Shown here piece after piece: positions 43,489-52,318 of a stretch of 64,000 bases of DNA. The DNA comes from DASTFP01 sp963744345 (lineage in GTDB: Bacteria; Verrucomicrobiota; Verrucomicrobiia; Chthoniobacterales; Terrimicrobiaceae). Within the stretch, counting starts at the first letter, position 1. Every line of letters starts with the position of its first letter. The stretch lies in contig CAVUTD010000024.1 in assembly GCA_963744345.1 (NCBI GenBank), positions 124,001 through 188,000 of the forward strand, given 5' to 3'. The notes beneath the pieces were generated by a model. It did no database searches, had not been told where the DNA came from, and saw only the letters and a program-made list of their open reading frames with translations. Both the position numbers and the translations under genes were made by a program.

Positions 43489-44793
43489 TTAGAGGAGCTT
43501 TTGGCGATTTCGAAGCCAATCCGCAAGCTCAGTGTGCGGAATCTGGTGTTCTTGACGGGTGGCAAGCATTTTGAGGCCAACCTGAGGCCATTCATCTCCG
43601 ACGAGCACGGCTACCTCAGCGCCCGCTTGCTCGGCGCTCTGGAATTGCTTTCCTATCCTGGCAGCGGTCAGAGGAAAATGAATGCGCAGTCCAGCGCTGC
43701 GAAGCTGTTGCACAAGCTTGAGGGCGTCGGACCTCCGCTCTTCCTTCGCGATGACGACGAAGAGATCCGCCGCGTGTTGTTGCACGATCCAGCGATCCAT
43801 TTTCGCTTTGGCCGGCGGTGTATCGTCAATCAGGTTTCCGAGAACGACATCCCCCATTCCAAAACCCAACGCGGGCAGGGGAACCTTGCCATCACTCATC
43901 ACGCTGAGCAATTGGTCGTACCGGCCTCCTCCCGCCAGAGCACGCTCCTTCTTGCTACGATCGAAAACCTCAAAAACGATGCCAGTATAATAATCGAGTC
44001 CGCGAACGATGGAGAAATCCACCTCGACGTACTTCAGCAAACCCCGCGGATCGAGGTGTGCGTGGAGCAGTTCGTGAAAACGCGCAAGTGGAGCGCTTTT
44101 CGCAACGGAACGAGGGTCGTAAATCTTCTCACACCAATCGGCTGCCCAGCGTCGAACCTCAGCCATGCTCACCCCAAGTGGCTGTAGTTGCTTGTCCATC
44201 AGATCGGCTTCCTGCCTTTCCGCCTTGTCGATAGTCGCAAGGAGCTGATCAAGTTCGCCCTCTGTGCACGGCCTCTCCTGCTCCAGGAGGAAGTTCGCCC
44301 AGACGTCCCGGCTGCTCAGACGCACGACAAAATCCTGCTCAGAGAACCCCAGCTCGCGCAAAATGTCGATCGCAAGCGCGATCAATTCCGCATCGGCCGC
44401 CGGCGATGACTCGCCGATAATGTCTGCGTTGAACTGAAAGAACTCGCGCAAGCGTCCGCGCTGTTGCTTCTCATAACGAAAAAATTGCGGACAACAAAAC
44501 CATCGAAGAGGCTTCTTAAAATCCTTTTCGCGCGCCGACACCATGCGCGCCAGCGTCGGCGTCATCTCCGGGCGCAAGGCAACATGGCGGCCGCCTTTGT
44601 CAAGAAACTCAAAGAGCTGAGCGAGCAATTCTCCGCCGCTCTTTTTCTCATAGAGTTCGATCGGCTCCAGAACCGGTCCATCGTATTCAACAAAGCCGTA
44701 ACGACGCGCGACCTCACGCCAGCCTGACATGATGTAATTGCGACGCGCACAATCGTCGGGATAAAAGTCACGGAACCCCGGCAAGTTTTGCAT
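43489..44793 (-). CDS. hisS: Histidyl-tRNA synthetase (HisS)
   Basis: This 434-residue class II synthetase starts at MQNLPGFRDFYPDD. Motif 1 lies in the first 60 residues, motif 2 is CCPQFFRYEKQQRGRLREFFQF (around 108-130), and the His-specific loops are VEVDFSIVRGLDYYTG and ALAGGGRYDQL. GMGDVVLGN is motif 3. The C-terminal anticodon-binding domain is present. It lies 84 bp upstream of aspS. Confidence 0.93.
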   Translation of the reverse strand: MQNLPGFRDFYPDDCARRNYIMSGWREVARRYGFVEYDGPVLEPIELYEKKSGGELLAQLFEFLDKGGRHVALRPEMTPTLARMVSAREKDFKKPLRWFCCPQFFRYEKQQRGRLREFFQFNADIIGESSPAADAELIALAIDILRELGFSEQDFVVRLSSRDVWANFLLEQERPCTEGELDQLLATIDKAERQEADLMDKQLQPLGVSMAEVRRWAADWCEKIYDPRSVAKSAPLARFHELLHAHLDPRGLLKYVEVDFSIVRGLDYYTGIVFEVFDRSKKERALAGGGRYDQLLSVMSDGKVPLPALGFGMGDVVLGNLIDDTPPAKAKMDRWIVQQHAADLFVVIAKEERRSDALKLVQQLRSAGLRIHFPLTAARIGKQFQSAEQAGAEVAVLVGDEWPQVGLKMLATRQEHQIPHTELADWLRNRQKLL

Positions 44794-44920
44794 GGTCAGC
44801 CTAAAATGCGTCCGTGGGAACGGAATCGAGCGCGCATAAGGCCCCAAGTTGTCGAGCTTCAGCCATTCTGCAAAGCGTTTTTCAATCGGGCGCACACGGA
44901 TTCTCTCCCCTCTCAAACAT

Positions 44921-46351
44921 TCAATTTCTCGTGACAAGAAAAACCCCTGCAGAAAACCGCCAGAGCATCCCGGCTGCTTGCCAAAGGAGTGAAAGCAAAA
45001 TCACGAAGTGCGTCCCCAAATAGGCCGAATCATCGAACCGGCTGTGAGCTCGGTGTCGAAGCCGGGCGGCTGCCCACACCAGGCAAAAGACAGAAGGAAG
45101 CCACAGACTTCCCATGAAACGATCCCCGCGCCCAATCGGCCAGTACCAGCCGTAAAGGAGCGAATACACTACCAGCAACAGCGTTGCGTACAGTAAACAG
45201 GAAAGATTTTCGGCGCGCTTCAGACTCTGGCGGACCTCTGATCCAGAACGAACAATCAGGAGTGCACACAAGCCCGCCAGCAGAAAGAGATACACGCCGC
45301 GATGCGCCAGGGGTTGCTCCCATTTCTTGCCCGCAGGGCGCCATATCAATCCGCGCAAGGGCAGCTTTGTTTCAGGGAAAAAAAATCGAGCAACCACTTC
45401 TCGAGTACCATCACCTAAGCGCTTCGCCGCCTCACCAAATCCATGACGCCGAAAATACCACGCAGGCGACGGGGTCTCTTCAGCGGGGAGCTGTTCGAGT
45501 TGAACCCGGCCGGGATACCTATCCTGGAACGGCCACGCCTCCGTCATGAAATCATCCATCCACATCCAATACTTTGTGTAGTTGAAGAGCGGCTTGCCAA
45601 AATGGGTGGCACTAAAATTTGCCAGCGGAAGAAGCATCACCGCGACAATCCCGATCGAAAGGGCCAGGCCGGTGAAATTTTGTGCAATGCTCCATCGAGT
45701 ATTTGGAGCGCGCAGAGTCAACACTGCGCGAAAGGCAAGTGCCAGAGCGAAGACGACCAGGAATGGTGCCAGCGAAGGTTTGGAAAGATAAGCCAGGCCG
45801 CAAACGACGCCAAACACCCCATATACCCACAACGATGCTCCGCGAAGGATCCTCCATCCTAAAATTGCCGCCAGGCAAAACCAAAGGTAATAGAATGGCT
45901 CTGGCTGGAAATACGTGCCCCTGACTAGCAGAATTCCCAAGCTCGCGAGCAAGAGAAGGTTCGCGGTGGCAAGCGGATCAAGCCACCGCGTCACAGCGAC
46001 GCCCAATCCGCAAAGAAACAGCACGCAAACCAGCGTGTTAAGCCACTTGCCCCGTTGAAAAAATTTTGCCTCGTTCTCGGTGTAAAGGAAACGAGCAACC
46101 CATGACCACAACGGGTGGCGGACACCATCAGTGCGCTGCGGAAAGAGGTCAGCCCGGGAGGTGGCGGCCAACCACATTTCTGCACCTTGATCCGAGGCGA
46201 CGGGGTCCTGGTTTGAATGACGAATCGTCACCGAAGCGGCGATCAGGTGGACGGCCGCGACACCAGTGAGCGTGAACACAAGGGCACGCCAACGGTGCAT
46301 GTGCAGCCATTGGAGGGCTGAGGTCGCGGAGGACCTCGTTTGTTCAGTCAT
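44921..46351 (-). CDS. Polytopic membrane glycosyltransferase-like protein (GT39/ArnT-like topology)
   Basis: This 476-residue membrane protein has about 10-12 hydrophobic segments and a periplasmic loop after the first one. The luminal region after the first helix (NQDPVASDQGAEMWLAAT) and FQPEPFYYLWF fit the GT-C (phospholipid-linked sugar) fold. It overlaps the UbiA gene by 4 bases. Together they resemble the pentose-transfer pair of cell-wall arabinan-like pathways. Substrate is not deducible. Confidence 0.6.
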   Translation of the reverse strand: MTEQTRSSATSALQWLHMHRWRALVFTLTGVAAVHLIAASVTIRHSNQDPVASDQGAEMWLAATSRADLFPQRTDGVRHPLWSWVARFLYTENEAKFFQRGKWLNTLVCVLFLCGLGVAVTRWLDPLATANLLLLASLGILLVRGTYFQPEPFYYLWFCLAAILGWRILRGASLWVYGVFGVVCGLAYLSKPSLAPFLVVFALALAFRAVLTLRAPNTRWSIAQNFTGLALSIGIVAVMLLPLANFSATHFGKPLFNYTKYWMWMDDFMTEAWPFQDRYPGRVQLEQLPAEETPSPAWYFRRHGFGEAAKRLGDGTREVVARFFFPETKLPLRGLIWRPAGKKWEQPLAHRGVYLFLLAGLCALLIVRSGSEVRQSLKRAENLSCLLYATLLLVVYSLLYGWYWPIGRGDRFMGSLWLPSVFCLVWAAARLRHRAHSRFDDSAYLGTHFVILLSLLWQAAGMLWRFSAGVFLVTRN

Positions 46352-47307
46352 TGATTTGTTTCCTGTCCCACCCCGATCAATTTAAAGAAGTGGGCCTTCT
46401 TCGTGAAATCGGTTTTCGTCCAGGCAAGAAATCCTGAAATGGCCACCACGATGAGGGTGCAAACGATCACCAGCGGACTCTTCAGAAGATGCTCTGGTTC
46501 GAGTCTGGCCCCTTCCTCGCTCATGGCTCGATGGAGATAAACACAGATGGCAACGACCACGAGAGGGAACACGAAAACAAGATTGGGGCGATACACCGCG
46601 ATAGCAACGCCCATGCAGAAGCAAAAGAAGTTCGCGTGCGTCACCATGGAAAGGATCAGGGACCGCTCCGTGTAAACTCGAAACGACTTCCGATAGTCGG
46701 CACTCCGCCGGGCGTCTCCGATAAAGCGGAATTCCGCGTAGCGCTTGCCGGCCATGAGCAGGGCGCCAAAAAACCACCAGGCCAACACGATGGACAAGGG
46801 CGGAAAAACCGTGGAGGGGAGTAGTGCAAACCAGCCCAGCCAAAGACGAATCGGATTGTTGAAGGATTCGGCGACGACATCGAGATAAGCCCGATCCTTC
46901 AAGCGAAAAGGTTCGACATTGTACAGAAGCCCGCTCAACAACAGCAGCGCGAGCGAAATGATATAGCCAGCGTTAAACCATAACGCCGAGAGCGAAAAGG
47001 CGATGACGATAAGTGCGGCCATGATCACCCAAAGAATCGGAACGCTCACCCGGCCAGCGGGAACGGGACGAAACCGTTTTGTTGGATGCGTCCGATCGAA
47101 AGGGGCGTCGAGAATTTCGTTGATGATATAGTTAGCCGAGGCAATCAGACACGCTGGAACAAGGGAGAGGATGATCCGTGAAACTAACTCGAGCTTGGTT
47201 TGAGGCACTTGGTCCGGAACCAGCGCGATAGCGACGAGATGGCCAAAAAAGATGAACACATTCTTCAGCCAGTGATCCAGCCGCAGTACCCTGAGGTAGT
47301 CGATCAT
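46348..47307 (-). CDS. UbiA-family prenyltransferase (decaprenyl-phosphate phosphoribosyltransferase-like)
   Basis: This 319-residue membrane protein has about 8-9 transmembrane segments. The two Asp-rich motifs are NEILDAPFDRTHPTKRFRP (first) and KDRAYLDVVAESFNNP (second; it lacks the usual DxxxD spacing in part). MIDYLRVLRLDHWLKNVFIF is a typical start for the decaprenyl-phosphate phosphoribosyltransferase group. The start at 47307 gives that N-terminus. It likely transfers a phosphoribosyl group to a polyprenyl phosphate. Confidence 0.78.
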   Translation of the reverse strand: MIDYLRVLRLDHWLKNVFIFFGHLVAIALVPDQVPQTKLELVSRIILSLVPACLIASANYIINEILDAPFDRTHPTKRFRPVPAGRVSVPILWVIMAALIVIAFSLSALWFNAGYIISLALLLLSGLLYNVEPFRLKDRAYLDVVAESFNNPIRLWLGWFALLPSTVFPPLSIVLAWWFFGALLMAGKRYAEFRFIGDARRSADYRKSFRVYTERSLILSMVTHANFFCFCMGVAIAVYRPNLVFVFPLVVVAICVYLHRAMSEEGARLEPEHLLKSPLVIVCTLIVVAISGFLAWTKTDFTKKAHFFKLIGVGQETNQ

Positions 47308-47405
47308 CGCCGGAGTCTTACCTCGCTTAGTTGCAAAGCAAGCCGCAGTTTTCCACAGGCAATTTGCCTTGCTTGAAGGCGTAAATCCCCCAACCAATCA
47401 GGAAC

Positions 47406-48176
47406 ATGGCATCCAGATCGCCACAGAAAGCCGAGTCCACTGCAATCATCGGCTCCTTCGGTTGGCAGTTTTTCTCCTATGACACGGTGGCCTCGACCAA
47501 CGATCTCGCTCGGGAATTGCCTCCTTGGAGCGCAGTGCGCGCTCAGAAGCAGACGGCGGGCCGTGGGCGCTTTGGGCGTCAGTTTGTTTCCGAGCCCGGC
47601 GGTCTCTGGCTTTCCGCAACCCTTCCCGCTGAGGGCGGAGCGGGCCAGTGGAACGGGTTCTCATTGATGGTGGGCTGTCACTTGCTCCACATGCTCGAGG
47701 ATCTCGAAATACCGGACGTGAGGCTCCGCTGGCCCAACGATTTGATGAGTGGAAAGAAGAAGTTTGCCGGTCTGCTCATTGAGCAGGGACCTCGGGAAAC
47801 GCTTACGGTGGGCATTGGCATGAATGTAGCCAATTCTCCATGGGATCATGATCCTTCTCTAGCAGCAACGACCACTCGATTGTCAGACCTCCTGTCCGTC
47901 ACTCCCGACTTGGACACGCTTGCTGTGCTTCATCTGGGGGCGATTGCTGAAGCTCACCGGGCCATGTTGCGCAGCGGTCTTTCGAGAGCGGTTCGAGAGC
48001 TTAATACTCACTGGGCGGGCGAGCGTCTGGTTGAAATTACTCTTGCCGCGGGCGAGACAATCCGTGGGAGATTTGTGGGACTTAGCCAGGATGCTAACCT
48101 TCGCATTCTCTCGCCCTGCGGACAGGAACGTCTCGTCCCTCATCACCACGTCGTTCACCTGCGAGAATTAGCGTGA
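47406..48176 (+). CDS. birA: Biotin-[acetyl-CoA-carboxylase] ligase, single-domain (BirA type I)
   Basis: This 256-residue ligase has the catalytic domain only, without the N-terminal helix-turn-helix of E. coli BirA. The ATP/biotin loop is AGRGRFGRQF, the catalytic region is VRLRWPNDLMSGKKKFAGLLIEQ, and IGMNV follows. A C-terminal SH3-like domain (TIRGRFVGLSQDANL) is present. It should biotinylate acetyl-CoA carboxylase without acting as a repressor. It is divergent from the UbiA gene. Confidence 0.9.
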   Translation: MASRSPQKAESTAIIGSFGWQFFSYDTVASTNDLARELPPWSAVRAQKQTAGRGRFGRQFVSEPGGLWLSATLPAEGGAGQWNGFSLMVGCHLLHMLEDLEIPDVRLRWPNDLMSGKKKFAGLLIEQGPRETLTVGIGMNVANSPWDHDPSLAATTTRLSDLLSVTPDLDTLAVLHLGAIAEAHRAMLRSGLSRAVRELNTHWAGERLVEITLAAGETIRGRFVGLSQDANLRILSPCGQERLVPHHHVVHLRELA

Positions 48177-48265
48177 TCGCTGCGATGTCCCTGGCGGGCA
48201 AGGACGTGCGGGGGTTCAATACAAGCGAACAGCAGCAGCGCACCGTGGTAGCGCACCGGAGTTGA

Positions 48266-48856
48266 TTACGCTGTTACCGGCTGGCGAAATGGGCGATGAG
48301 CCCAGGCGCTCACAAGGAAAATCAATCCGGCGAAGAGGATATCTGCTGCGAGCGAATTGCGGAAGAAGAGCCAGGTAGGCGGGTGGCCTGGCAGCCCGGT
48401 TGTGATAGATCGGACAAACCCCTCCAGTCCTCTCGGATAAGCTGGTTCAAGCACCCAGCAGACGGCGTTGGTCACAAGATAAAAGACAAGCGCGTTCCCT
48501 ATCAGGAACATCACGAAGACGCCAACCCCCAAGCGTTCCCAACGTGCGACCCAACGGCCGGCCCCCACCGCAGCCAATAAGCACACCCATGCAGCCATCT
48601 GTCCGGTGTCGAGAAGTGGATAATTCAGCACCAAACTCAGAGCAAGATCGGAGACAGCCACGGCAGCAAGCGGGAGCACCCACGCAAGGGCTCCAGGCAA
48701 AAACAACCCGCCGCAGAAAGCGATCGCCATCAAGGGCGAAAAGTTCGGAAGCTCCGGGAGTAAGGCGGCGCGAAGCACACGAAAAAGCGCAACAGCGACA
48801 ATAAGTCCAGCGACAAAGGCTATTTGTCCTGGCGAACTCTTCGGCTTCAAGGTCAT
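48266..48856 (-). CDS. DUF6580-type integral membrane protein (putative transport protein)
   Basis: This 196-residue polytopic protein has five to six hydrophobic segments. The conserved parts are LLPELPNFSPLMAIAFCGGLFLP, then DLALSLVL, FLIGNALVFYLVTNAVCW, YPRGLEGFVRSITTGLP, and FFRNSLAADILFAGLIF. This is the DUF6580 family, whose function is not known. It could be an S-component-like vitamin importer. It is convergent with birA. Confidence 0.72.
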   Translation of the reverse strand: MTLKPKSSPGQIAFVAGLIVAVALFRVLRAALLPELPNFSPLMAIAFCGGLFLPGALAWVLPLAAVAVSDLALSLVLNYPLLDTGQMAAWVCLLAAVGAGRWVARWERLGVGVFVMFLIGNALVFYLVTNAVCWVLEPAYPRGLEGFVRSITTGLPGHPPTWLFFRNSLAADILFAGLIFLVSAWAHRPFRQPVTA

Positions 48857-48939
48857 CGTTCCAAGACTCGATTCGTGGTTAGTTAACCACGGACAGCGTG
48901 GAAAGGGAACCTGGAAATTCCCCAAGGCAACTCAATAAG

Positions 48940-49737
48940 CTAGTCGAAGCGGATGCTTTCCAGCTCTGCGAACACATAACCAATAAAGATGTTCACCTCC
49001 GCGCGCAGGGGAATTCTGTCCGCGTCATCGGAAAGCCAGACTGACCCACTCCTGAACTTGCCATGCGCAGCCAGCCGGTTCTGCTTTTTGAGTTCGATCC
49101 GCTGAATTTGGAAATCGAGTTTGATCGCGCTACGCAACTGGCCGGCGACAACTATTTGCTCATGCTTCGCTACGTTGACCTCCACGAGAAAAGGCGCATC
49201 GCCCGGAAATCCAATCACCCCAATGTTGTCTCCGTCGTTTAAGGGCTGGCTGCGGATAAGCAGCATGGCAGAGATGGTGTCGCGAACAGGCTCCACCTTG
49301 ATTTTCTTCCATCGCGCCACATTCTTTGGATTGGACGGCACCGCGCGAATCCGCCAGAGCCCGTCCGGTTTGAAGACGGCCTCAGTCCGCACTGTCTTTT
49401 TCGCGTATTTTTCGAGCTGCTCAAAGGCCACCGGCTTGAGACCGTCCTTCAGAATTGTCGCCTTGTGCGTAGCATCAAGCTGCCATAACGCGCGCGCCAA
49501 GCCTTCCGTTTTCCCAACCACTTCGACCAGGATTTTGTCATCGGAATAGCTGAGTTTGGCCTTGGCGCTCGCGGCACCAATTTCCGACCAGCCAAAGCGA
49601 AACTCTCCCGAAAACGGCCTTACCAAAGGAAACGGTCCCGGTGTTTCCGGGCCGAGCCGATCCCTCCATGGTTCGGCGGATTGACCGATAGAAAAAGCCG
49701 CCGTAACGAACACGGCGGCCACCCAGGTGCGCGTCAC
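48940..49737 (-). CDS. DUF3108-family secreted protein
   Basis: This 265-residue protein has a signal peptide (VTRTWVAAVFVTAAFSIGQS) and a DUF3108 beta-rich domain (FSGEFRFGWSEIGAASAKAKL, KVEPVRDTISAMLLIRSQPLN, IPLRAEVNIFIGYVFAELES). The GTG at 49737 overlaps the preceding gene's stop (GTGA). The function is not known; this family often follows Bat-type genes or is envelope-associated. Confidence 0.75.
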   Translation of the reverse strand: MTRTWVAAVFVTAAFSIGQSAEPWRDRLGPETPGPFPLVRPFSGEFRFGWSEIGAASAKAKLSYSDDKILVEVVGKTEGLARALWQLDATHKATILKDGLKPVAFEQLEKYAKKTVRTEAVFKPDGLWRIRAVPSNPKNVARWKKIKVEPVRDTISAMLLIRSQPLNDGDNIGVIGFPGDAPFLVEVNVAKHEQIVVAGQLRSAIKLDFQIQRIELKKQNRLAAHGKFRSGSVWLSDDADRIPLRAEVNIFIGYVFAELESIRFD

Positions 49738-50474
49738 GCAGTGGGCACGACCGCTTCGAGCGATTTGCTCGGAGCCCATCCTCGCTCCCCGTCGGGCGCG
49801 CTACAGAACGTCCAATCGCCACTGCGGCCCAACACTCGCAGAGGCGCCGCGTTTGGAAGGCGCAAAACTGCCGGGGATTGGTCGGCGGGTGCGGTCAAGA
49901 GGGTGAGGCCCCCGCTAGCGGAAACCACCGCCATGTTGCGATCGGAAACGCGCGGGTCAGCGAGATAACCGATGGCAAAAAGGCCGGCTCCGATAACTAG
50001 CAACCCGATGGCACCGACAGAACGGTAAAAGCGGCCCCTCTTCACAAACGTGAAAAAAAGAACGAGGAACGCCGCGAGCCAGGCCAGTGCGCACCCCGCG
50101 ATCTGAAGCGCAGGCAACGGCACTCGTTCTGAAACGCTCTCCCGCCAGTTGCGCCTTGCAGCGGGCACGCCTTGTGAACGCTCGATCTCCGAGAGGGCAA
50201 TACGAGCATCCACCATGCGGGAATCGAGCATGATGGCACGCCGGAGGTTGACTGCGGCATGCGCAATTTCTCCGTTCTTCTGCTGCGCGATGGCCAGGTT
50301 GAAATAGGTTCCCGCGTCCGGGCCTCGCGCTTTGAGTGCCGCTTCGAAGGCACGGATGGCCGCGGGATAATCCCCTTTAGCGAAGGCGATATTGCCGTCG
50401 TCGAGTGTCTCAGCTCGACTCGACAAAATCGCCAGCAAAAGGCATGCGAGAGCAACTTTAGCTGCGCAATTCAT
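49734..50474 (-). CDS. TPR protein with membrane segments and SH3-like end (BatE-like)
   Basis: This 246-residue protein has a signal peptide (MNCAAKVALACLLLAILSSRA), two to three TPR motifs (about 30-100; GNIAFAKGDYPAAIRAFEAALK), two transmembrane helices (about 125-175) and a C-terminal SH3-like segment (LRVLGRSGDWTFCSAPDGERGWAPSKSL). It is BatE-like by architecture and position after BatD. It overlaps BatD by 17 bp. Confidence 0.75.
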   Translation of the reverse strand: MNCAAKVALACLLLAILSSRAETLDDGNIAFAKGDYPAAIRAFEAALKARGPDAGTYFNLAIAQQKNGEIAHAAVNLRRAIMLDSRMVDARIALSEIERSQGVPAARRNWRESVSERVPLPALQIAGCALAWLAAFLVLFFTFVKRGRFYRSVGAIGLLVIGAGLFAIGYLADPRVSDRNMAVVSASGGLTLLTAPADQSPAVLRLPNAAPLRVLGRSGDWTFCSAPDGERGWAPSKSLEAVVPTA

Positions 50475-52308
50475 GATCGAAGTGCTTGAGTTGATGGAGA
50501 ATTTCTTTCCGCTCATCTGAATCCAATTTCCCGCGCAAACCGTTGGCTGAATATTTCCACTCATCGTAACGGTTCAGAACATTCTGCATGGCGGATTTGG
50601 TGTCACTGCTTGCCCGCGAATTCTCGAGCGATTCGCGGACGTCCTGGTGAGCGCCATTGCTAAGCCGCGAAAAGACAAACTGCTCAGCCATCTGAAAGAA
50701 CTGCTCCGGCTCGCAGGCGGGATCTTCCATCTTGTGAAGGAGTTTACGTATATCCCGGCGTGCGGCGGACTTTCTGGCAAACGACGATGCAGACATCACA
50801 CGCCCGACGCCGAGAAGGAGCGCAGCGGACCAAACCACGGCTAATGCACCATTCACGATAAGAAAACGACGATCGTGGGCCAACGGCGTAAAGGACGCGG
50901 GCGAGAGTTTCGACACGAGCCGTTCGTTCGGTGCCGGCGTCGAGGCAGGTGCCGGTGTACTCTGCAGCTGAGGCGCGGGAGTTGCCGCCACCACGGCCGT
51001 CGAATCGGTTGCCCCCTTTGCCGCCACTGCGATGGCAGCGCTCTTGAGCGTGACATACTTTTCGAGCACTGGATCAAAAAAAGAGAGTTGCGCCACGGGT
51101 GTCTTCGATTGGTCTTGGCGCGCGACAAGCATGTACTCAAAGCGCTTCTCGCCATTAAAGCCGATCGGATCACTGCCGCTGGCCTCGAACTTTTCGCCAG
51201 GAGGGTACGCCCGCCATCCGTCAGCTTCAATCAAAGTGGGCGGCGCCATCGCATCGAAGTTTCCCCGCCCGGAAACAGCCACGTTCAGGGAGATCGGATC
51301 GCCTGCCGCGGCCTGCTTCGGTGTCGCGGAAGCTTGCAGCGAAAACTGACCGACCGCACCGCTGAAGTCCTCGGGCCGACCCTCTTTCGGAAGCGGCTTT
51401 ACCTCCAGCTTCACCGGTTGCGTTGAGACTGTGACCTGCCGGATGTCTCCCGACATCATGTTACCGAGAAATCCGCCAAAGAAATCATCGAATCCCGATG
51501 GAACTCTTCCGGGAATCTGAATCTGAGAATCGAGGCTCGCAGGAGAAATTTCTAAAGCCCCTGCCTTCGCGGCCGAAATTGCGGTTTGAAAAATCAGGAC
51601 ATTATGCCTGCGCCCATCGACCTCCTGCTGCTTTTCAATCGGTTTCGAAAAAGGCATTACGGTAAAGCCATCACCGGAAAAAGAAGGCCGATCCGGAAGG
51701 CGCACCTGATAACCTGCGTCAAAATAAAAGCGCAACTCAACCGGCACAACCTCGCCGACATATACCGTCTTCTTGGGGATGATCAGATCTCCGAAGGCAA
51801 TTTTTTTCTCGTCGGGAGTTGCTTGAGAACGCGGCACTGGTTGAGAACGGGGAGGAGGCGAAGAGCTTTGCCGCGCGGTCTGACCTTGAGGCACGGGAAT
51901 GGCCGGCAGCACTGGAACTCCCTGACCTCCTGAAACTCGCAGAGTGAGCGCGGGAGTCTTGACGGTTTTTCCGCTCACCGTGACGGGAACCGAAGGAATT
52001 TTGAAGTCGCCCTGTCGCAACGGCACGATCAGGTAGTTGAAGGTTGACGTTGAAGAAGAATTGACGCCCCCTCCCCGCATCTGCCACTGCATCTGTTCGG
52101 ATTTGCCGATAAACCGCGCATCGATTCCGTCGATATTCAGTTTTTGCGGAACCTGAGCGCCCTTCCCGCCAGTCACCGAGATACTCAGCCGCACAGGTTG
52201 ACCGACTGCCGCATGATCTTGCGACAACTCAGCCTGCACCTCCTGGGCTGCACCAGGCCGGATCAGGCCGGCAGTGATAAGAGCCAAAATGCAGAAGAGC
52301 TTTTTCAT
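50458..52308 (-). CDS. batD: BatD-like membrane protein (aerotolerance-type)
   Basis: This 616-residue protein has a signal peptide and tandem Ig-like beta domains (QAELSQDHAAVGQPVRLSISV; PKKTVYVGEVVPVELRFYFDAG; GDPISLNVAVSGRGNFDAM), one transmembrane helix (about 475-500) and a cytoplasmic helical tail. BatD works with VWA proteins BatA and BatB; the family name comes from Bacteroides aerotolerance. It is intact and follows the BatB/C gene after 10 bp. Confidence 0.88.
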   Translation of the reverse strand: MKKLFCILALITAGLIRPGAAQEVQAELSQDHAAVGQPVRLSISVTGGKGAQVPQKLNIDGIDARFIGKSEQMQWQMRGGGVNSSSTSTFNYLIVPLRQGDFKIPSVPVTVSGKTVKTPALTLRVSGGQGVPVLPAIPVPQGQTARQSSSPPPRSQPVPRSQATPDEKKIAFGDLIIPKKTVYVGEVVPVELRFYFDAGYQVRLPDRPSFSGDGFTVMPFSKPIEKQQEVDGRRHNVLIFQTAISAAKAGALEISPASLDSQIQIPGRVPSGFDDFFGGFLGNMMSGDIRQVTVSTQPVKLEVKPLPKEGRPEDFSGAVGQFSLQASATPKQAAAGDPISLNVAVSGRGNFDAMAPPTLIEADGWRAYPPGEKFEASGSDPIGFNGEKRFEYMLVARQDQSKTPVAQLSFFDPVLEKYVTLKSAAIAVAAKGATDSTAVVAATPAPQLQSTPAPASTPAPNERLVSKLSPASFTPLAHDRRFLIVNGALAVVWSAALLLGVGRVMSASSFARKSAARRDIRKLLHKMEDPACEPEQFFQMAEQFVFSRLSNGAHQDVRESLENSRASSDTKSAMQNVLNRYDEWKYSANGLRGKLDSDERKEILHQLKHFDHELRS

Positions 52309-52318
52309 GCGGGTTTCA

